Shown here: positions 6,271-6,916 of the stretch, in pieces
How the letters are laid out: every line of letters begins with the position of its first letter
Position numbering within the stretch: the stretch's first letter is position 1
Assembly: GCA_030608125.1 (NCBI GenBank)
Contig: JAUWEU010000040.1
Coordinates: forward strand, 1-6,916
Length of the DNA stretch: 6,916 nucleotides
Direction: 5' to 3'
Source of the DNA: Dehalococcoidia bacterium
Lineage (GTDB): Bacteria; Chloroflexota; Dehalococcoidia; Dehalococcoidales; W498
The notes under the pieces: model-generated
Seen by the model: only the letters and a program-made list of their open reading frames with translations
Databases searched by the model: none
Told to the model about the DNA's origin: nothing
Position numbers and translations under genes: made by a program

Positions 6271-6361
6271 TACGGGGTCCCCACAAATTGGGTACCCAGG
6301 AAAATCTTCGCTTTTCCTGGGTGGTTATTCCGGGGTGCCCAAAAATCAAGATTTTTTGGGG
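6271..6361. repeat. Cluster of three hairpins between tldD and the rRNA promoter
   Basis: Successive inverted repeats occur in about 90 bp. The first is short, CCCA (6280-6283) with TGGG (6289-6292), next to GGGGTCCCC (6274-6282). The second is a perfect 11-bp stem, ACCCAGGAAAA (6294-6304) with TTTTCCTGGGT (6312-6322), loop TCTTCGC. The third is an 8-bp stem, CCCAAAAA (6338-6345) with TTTTTGGG (6353-6360). The lead-ins ACGGGGTCCCCA (6272-6283) and CCGGGGTGCCCA (6330-6341) are near-identical, so the cluster may be a diverged tandem repeat. It could insulate the rRNA promoter from readthrough, but no U tract of intrinsic-terminator form is clear. Confidence 0.6.
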
Positions 6362-6439
6362 TAAATAAAAGGGGTGAGGTTGATAGACTATCTAGTACAG
6401 CACCTTGATGAATTTTAGCTTCTATACTAGGATAAGACT

Positions 6440-6469
6440 ATAGTCTAAATACAAATAGTCTAAATACAA
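6440..6469. repeat. Exact 15-bp tandem duplication upstream of the rRNA promoter
   Basis: ATAGTCTAAATACAA occurs at 6440-6454 and again immediately at 6455-6469. It lies 14-43 bp upstream of the -35 box, the usual place for UP elements or activator sites. Confidence 0.85.
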
Positions 6470-6480
6470 TAAGTATTGTA
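6465..6480. promoter_or_regulatory. Palindromic operator-like site abutting the rRNA -35 box
   Basis: TACAATA (6465-6471), AG, TATTGTA (6474-6480) is a perfect 7+7 inverted repeat ending two bases before TTGACA. Its position fits a regulator site or an AT-rich UP element. No regulator can be named. Confidence 0.5.
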
Positions 6481-6482
6481 TG

Positions 6483-6511
6483 TTGACAAGATGGTGGGAT
6501 TGTGATATATT
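6483..6511 (+). promoter_or_regulatory. Strong sigma70-type rRNA promoter with extended -10
   Basis: A perfect -35 TTGACA (6483-6488), a 17-bp spacer and -10 TATATT (6506-6511, five of six). TGA directly before the -10 (6503-6505) gives the extended -10 TGn. The expected start is near A6518, giving a leader of about 66 nt before 16S. Confidence 0.85.
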
Positions 6512-6533
6512 TAATATACTGAATTTAGTCAGT

Positions 6534-6547
6534 AGCACCTTAACAAT
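6534..6547 (+). promoter_or_regulatory. boxA-like rRNA antitermination element
   Basis: AGCACCTTAACAAT matches the E. coli rrn boxA stretch TGCTCTTTAACAAT at 11 of 14 positions. It lies in the leader between the promoter and 16S, where NusB/NusE (S10) would load onto the transcript. Confidence 0.55.
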
Positions 6548-6583
6548 TGGATAGCGGAAGGAAGGTTTAAGCGAAGTAAATTT

Positions 6584-6916
6584 TTGTTGGAGAGTTTGAT
6601 CCCGGCTCAGGATAAACGCTGGCGGCGTGCCTTATGCATGCAAGTCGAACGGGTCACTTCGGTGATTAGTGGCAAACGGGTGAGTAACGCGTAAGCAACC
6701 TGCCCTTAAGTAGGGGATAACTCTGAGAAATTAGAGCTAATACCTTATGTGGTGATGGAGGTAAGGCTTCATCACTAAAGCCTTAGGGCGCTTAAGGAGG
6801 GGCTTGCGTCCGATTAGCTAGTTGGTAGGGTAATGGCTTACCAAGGCGACGATCGGTAGCTGGTTTGAGAGGATGTCCAGCCACACTGGGATTGAGATAC
6901 GGCCCAGACTCCTACG
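6584..6916 (+). rRNA. 16S ribosomal RNA, 5' partial
   Basis: The conserved start AGAGTTTGATCCCGGCTCAG is at 6591-6610, corresponding to E. coli positions 8-27, which puts the 5' end at about 6584. Further landmarks are ACGCTGGCGGCGTGCC (6615-6630), GTGAGTAACGCG (6680-6691), GACGATCGGTAGCTGG (6848-6863) and the run up to ACTCCTACG at the window end (E. coli about 338-346). About 333 nt are present, covering V1 and V2; the rest runs off the right edge. The CCTTATGCATGCAAGTCGAACG context and the short V1 loop resemble Dehalococcoidia. A C stands at the E. coli U20 position. The 5' boundary is approximate. Confidence 0.97.

Noticed and set aside
6405..6428. Second rRNA promoter TTGATG...TATACT
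   Set aside because: The 12-bp spacer is too short for a sigma70-type promoter.

Overview
The window looks like a chromosomal piece of a Dehalococcoidia-type bacterium (phylum Chloroflexota). The main evidence is the 5' third of a 16S rRNA gene at the right edge. Its conserved 5' stretch (GTGCCTTATGCATGCAAG, then AGTGGCAAACGGGTGAGTAACGCG in two parts) resembles 16S genes of Dehalococcoides relatives as I remember them; no search was run. Moderate GC content, short intergenic spaces and families common in anaerobic Chloroflexota (MaoC pairs, PAC2, TldD/TldE) fit this.

Layout, left to right. (1) 1-806, plus strand: two adjacent MaoC/hot-dog-fold genes. The first enters from beyond the left edge and looks like the non-catalytic partner; the second carries the Asp/His hydratase signature. 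Together they probably form a two-subunit acyl-CoA/ACP hydratase (dehydratase). (2) 3094-768, minus strand: a compact three-gene operon of a PAC2-family protein with a poly-glutamate tail, a HEAT-repeat protein and a GNAT acetyltransferase. The two internal gaps are 16 bp each. The last gene overlaps the end of the MaoC gene tail to tail by 39 bp. (3) 3095-3393: a repeat-rich spacer with a composite inverted repeat and copy A of a C-rich hairpin repeat. (4) 6070/6076-3394, minus strand: the two subunits of the TldD/TldE (PmbA) metalloprotease, tldD then tldE, one base apart. (5) 6077-6583: a control region between divergent units. It holds a likely tldD promoter, copy B of the C-rich repeat, a cluster of hairpins, heptamer and tandem repeats, a palindrome, a near-consensus extended -10 promoter and a boxA-like leader. 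(6) 6584-6916: start of 16S rRNA.

Working together: TldD supplies the HExxxH zinc site and TldE is the inactive partner. In studied bacteria the pair trims modified peptides or degrades unfolded small proteins, but no peptide substrate gene is visible here. The PAC2-HEAT-GNAT operon has no known joint function; its organisation suggests co-expression of a binding protein, a scaffold and an acyltransferase. The most unusual material is non-coding: two same-orientation copies of a hairpin and potential G-quadruplex repeat bracket the tldDE operon, and the region upstream of the rRNA promoter is unusually rich in symmetric elements. I did not find convincing evidence for a wholly new multi-gene system.
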